Below are positions 22,374 to 23,387 of a DNA stretch of 23,387 bases, in pieces. A program made the translations under genes and the position numbers. Source of the DNA: Spirochaetia bacterium (lineage in GTDB: Bacteria; Spirochaetota; Spirochaetia; Treponematales; Breznakiellaceae); assembly GCA_025997675.1 (NCBI GenBank), contig BNUX01000046.1, positions 1 through 23,387 of the forward strand, written 5' to 3'. A model generated the notes under the pieces. It was not told where the DNA came from, did not search any database, and worked only from the letters and a program-made list of their open reading frames with translations. Numbering within the stretch: position 1 is the stretch's first letter; every line of letters begins with the position of its first letter.

Positions 22374-23387
22374 ATGTTGCACCATAATTTCCCTTCAAAG
22401 GATGCAGTTGTTTTTCTTAACCAAGGAATCTCTCATTATAATGACCAAAAATATGACGAGGCAATAAAAGATTATACTGAAGCAATTCGGCTAAGTACTA
22501 ATTATACGAAGGCTTTTTATAATCGCGGAAATACTTATAATGAAATGAGGGAATATAACTATGCGATAGAAGACTTTAACACGGTAATACAGTTAAATCC
22601 AAATTATGCACTTGCTTTTAATAACAGAGGTCTTGCATATAAAAATATGGGTGAATATGAAAAAGCAAAATCAGATTTTTCACATGCAATACAATTACAA
22701 TCCAATTGTATCGAAGCTTTTCTCAATCGAGGCGCTTTGTTTGCTCAAAATAATGAGTTTGATAAGGCAATAACTGATTTTAATCAAGCAATCAAATTAA
22801 ATCAGAATTATGAAAATGCTTTTTACAGTCGTGGACTTACCTATAGCAAAATGGGAAAATATGATAAAGCTATTGCTGATTATACTGAGGTATTACGGCT
22901 GAATCCTACCCATTTGTCTGCTTTGTTAAGTAGAGGGGCTGTATATGGTGAGAAATATGATTATGACAGGGCAGAGGAAGATTTTAATAAAATATTAACA
23001 TTAGAACCAAACCATATAGCTGCTATAAATAATCTCGGTACTATTTATGGCAGTAAAGGGGAATATGATACAGCCCTATTGAATTTTAATAAGGTCATTG
23101 AATTAGATCAGAATTATTCAGATGCTTTTCTAAATAGAGGGCTTACACACAAGAACAAAGGCGAATACAACAATGCCATAGAGGATGTTACGAAATCAAT
23201 AAAATTGTCGCCAAATAACCCCAAGGCTTTTTATGTCCGAGGTGGCGCATATGCAGACAAAGGCGAATTTGGCAAAGCAATAGATGATTACTCATATGCT
23301 ATCGAACTTGCCCCGAATTATTCAGAAGCATTTAATAATCGTGGGGCCATTTATTTTGACAATGAAGAATATAATAAAGCAATAGAA
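22374..23387 (+). CDS. TPR-repeat protein, at least ten repeats (partial, runs off the window)
   Basis: The frame is open from ATG 22374 to the window end, 338 codons without a stop. After 12 residues it is uninterrupted 34-residue TPR units with RGxxYxxxGEYDKAIxDYxxAI character; nine are complete and a tenth begins. There is no signal peptide, so it is probably cytoplasmic. The ATG directly follows the stop of the type IIL gene, with AGGAAGGA upstream, giving a coupled third gene. The DNA is markedly A+T-rich (a 60-base sample at 22,441 has 20 G or C). TPR arrays act as protein-binding scaffolds; whether an effector domain follows cannot be seen. It resembles the exported TPR protein at 2905 in repeat type, but not in composition or location. 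Confidence 0.85.
   Translation, partial: MLHHNFPSKDAVVFLNQGISHYNDQKYDEAIKDYTEAIRLSTNYTKAFYNRGNTYNEMREYNYAIEDFNTVIQLNPNYALAFNNRGLAYKNMGEYEKAKSDFSHAIQLQSNCIEAFLNRGALFAQNNEFDKAITDFNQAIKLNQNYENAFYSRGLTYSKMGKYDKAIADYTEVLRLNPTHLSALLSRGAVYGEKYDYDRAEEDFNKILTLEPNHIAAINNLGTIYGSKGEYDTALLNFNKVIELDQNYSDAFLNRGLTHKNKGEYNNAIEDVTKSIKLSPNNPKAFYVRGGAYADKGEFGKAIDDYSYAIELAPNYSEAFNNRGAIYFDNEEYNKAIE

Overview
The window looks like a spirochete chromosome, most likely a treponeme of the termite-gut/free-living kind (Treponemataceae or Breznakiellaceae). Three things point there: the fliG-fliH-fliI-fliJ flagellar order, the block omega-like/rimP/nusA/infB/rbfA/truB/ribF/rpsO/pnp that I recall being shared with Treponema pallidum, and a second, divergent EF-G. 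Most of the window is G+C-rich with tightly packed genes. No rRNA, tRNA, CRISPR array or insertion sequence was seen. The genus is inferred from gene order and protein style, not from a search.

Layout. (1) 1-2845: the end of fliG, then fliH, fliI and fliJ, the export ATPase module of the flagellar type III secretion system, joined by ATGA overlaps and a 9-nt gap. (2) 2905-3962: an exported TPR protein, a repeat-bearing spacer, and a small RNA polymerase omega-like gene whose predicted promoter places transcription at or next to the start codon. (3) 4033-13904: a promoter and intrinsic terminator (candidate attenuator) leading into rimP, nusA, infB, rbfA, truB, ribF, rpsO, pnp and dut. This set covers ribosome maturation, transcription elongation, translation initiation, RNA modification and decay, and nucleotide hygiene. 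IF-2 has a long Gly/Tyr/Gln/Pro/Arg repeat domain, NusA has a C-terminal zinc ribbon, and RibF has a short riboflavin-kinase half. (4) 13901-17126: two LptF/LptG-type permeases and a biotin-protein ligase without a DNA-binding domain. (5) 17173-19260, minus strand: an EF-G paralogue lacking the switch-II histidine.

(6) 19288-23387: an accessory region. Two good sigma-70-type promoters on opposite strands share their -10 sequence. The plus-strand promoter leads to a tightly packed operon: a 74-aa protein of unknown function, a 920-aa single-chain type IIL restriction-modification enzyme of the MmeI kind with intact nuclease and methyltransferase motifs, and a cytoplasmic protein of at least ten TPRs that runs off the window. 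Base composition switches inside the restriction enzyme: the region covering the target-recognition domain is A+T-rich while the flanks are G+C-rich. It drops again in the TPR gene. This three-gene set is the best candidate for an undescribed or variant defence system here.
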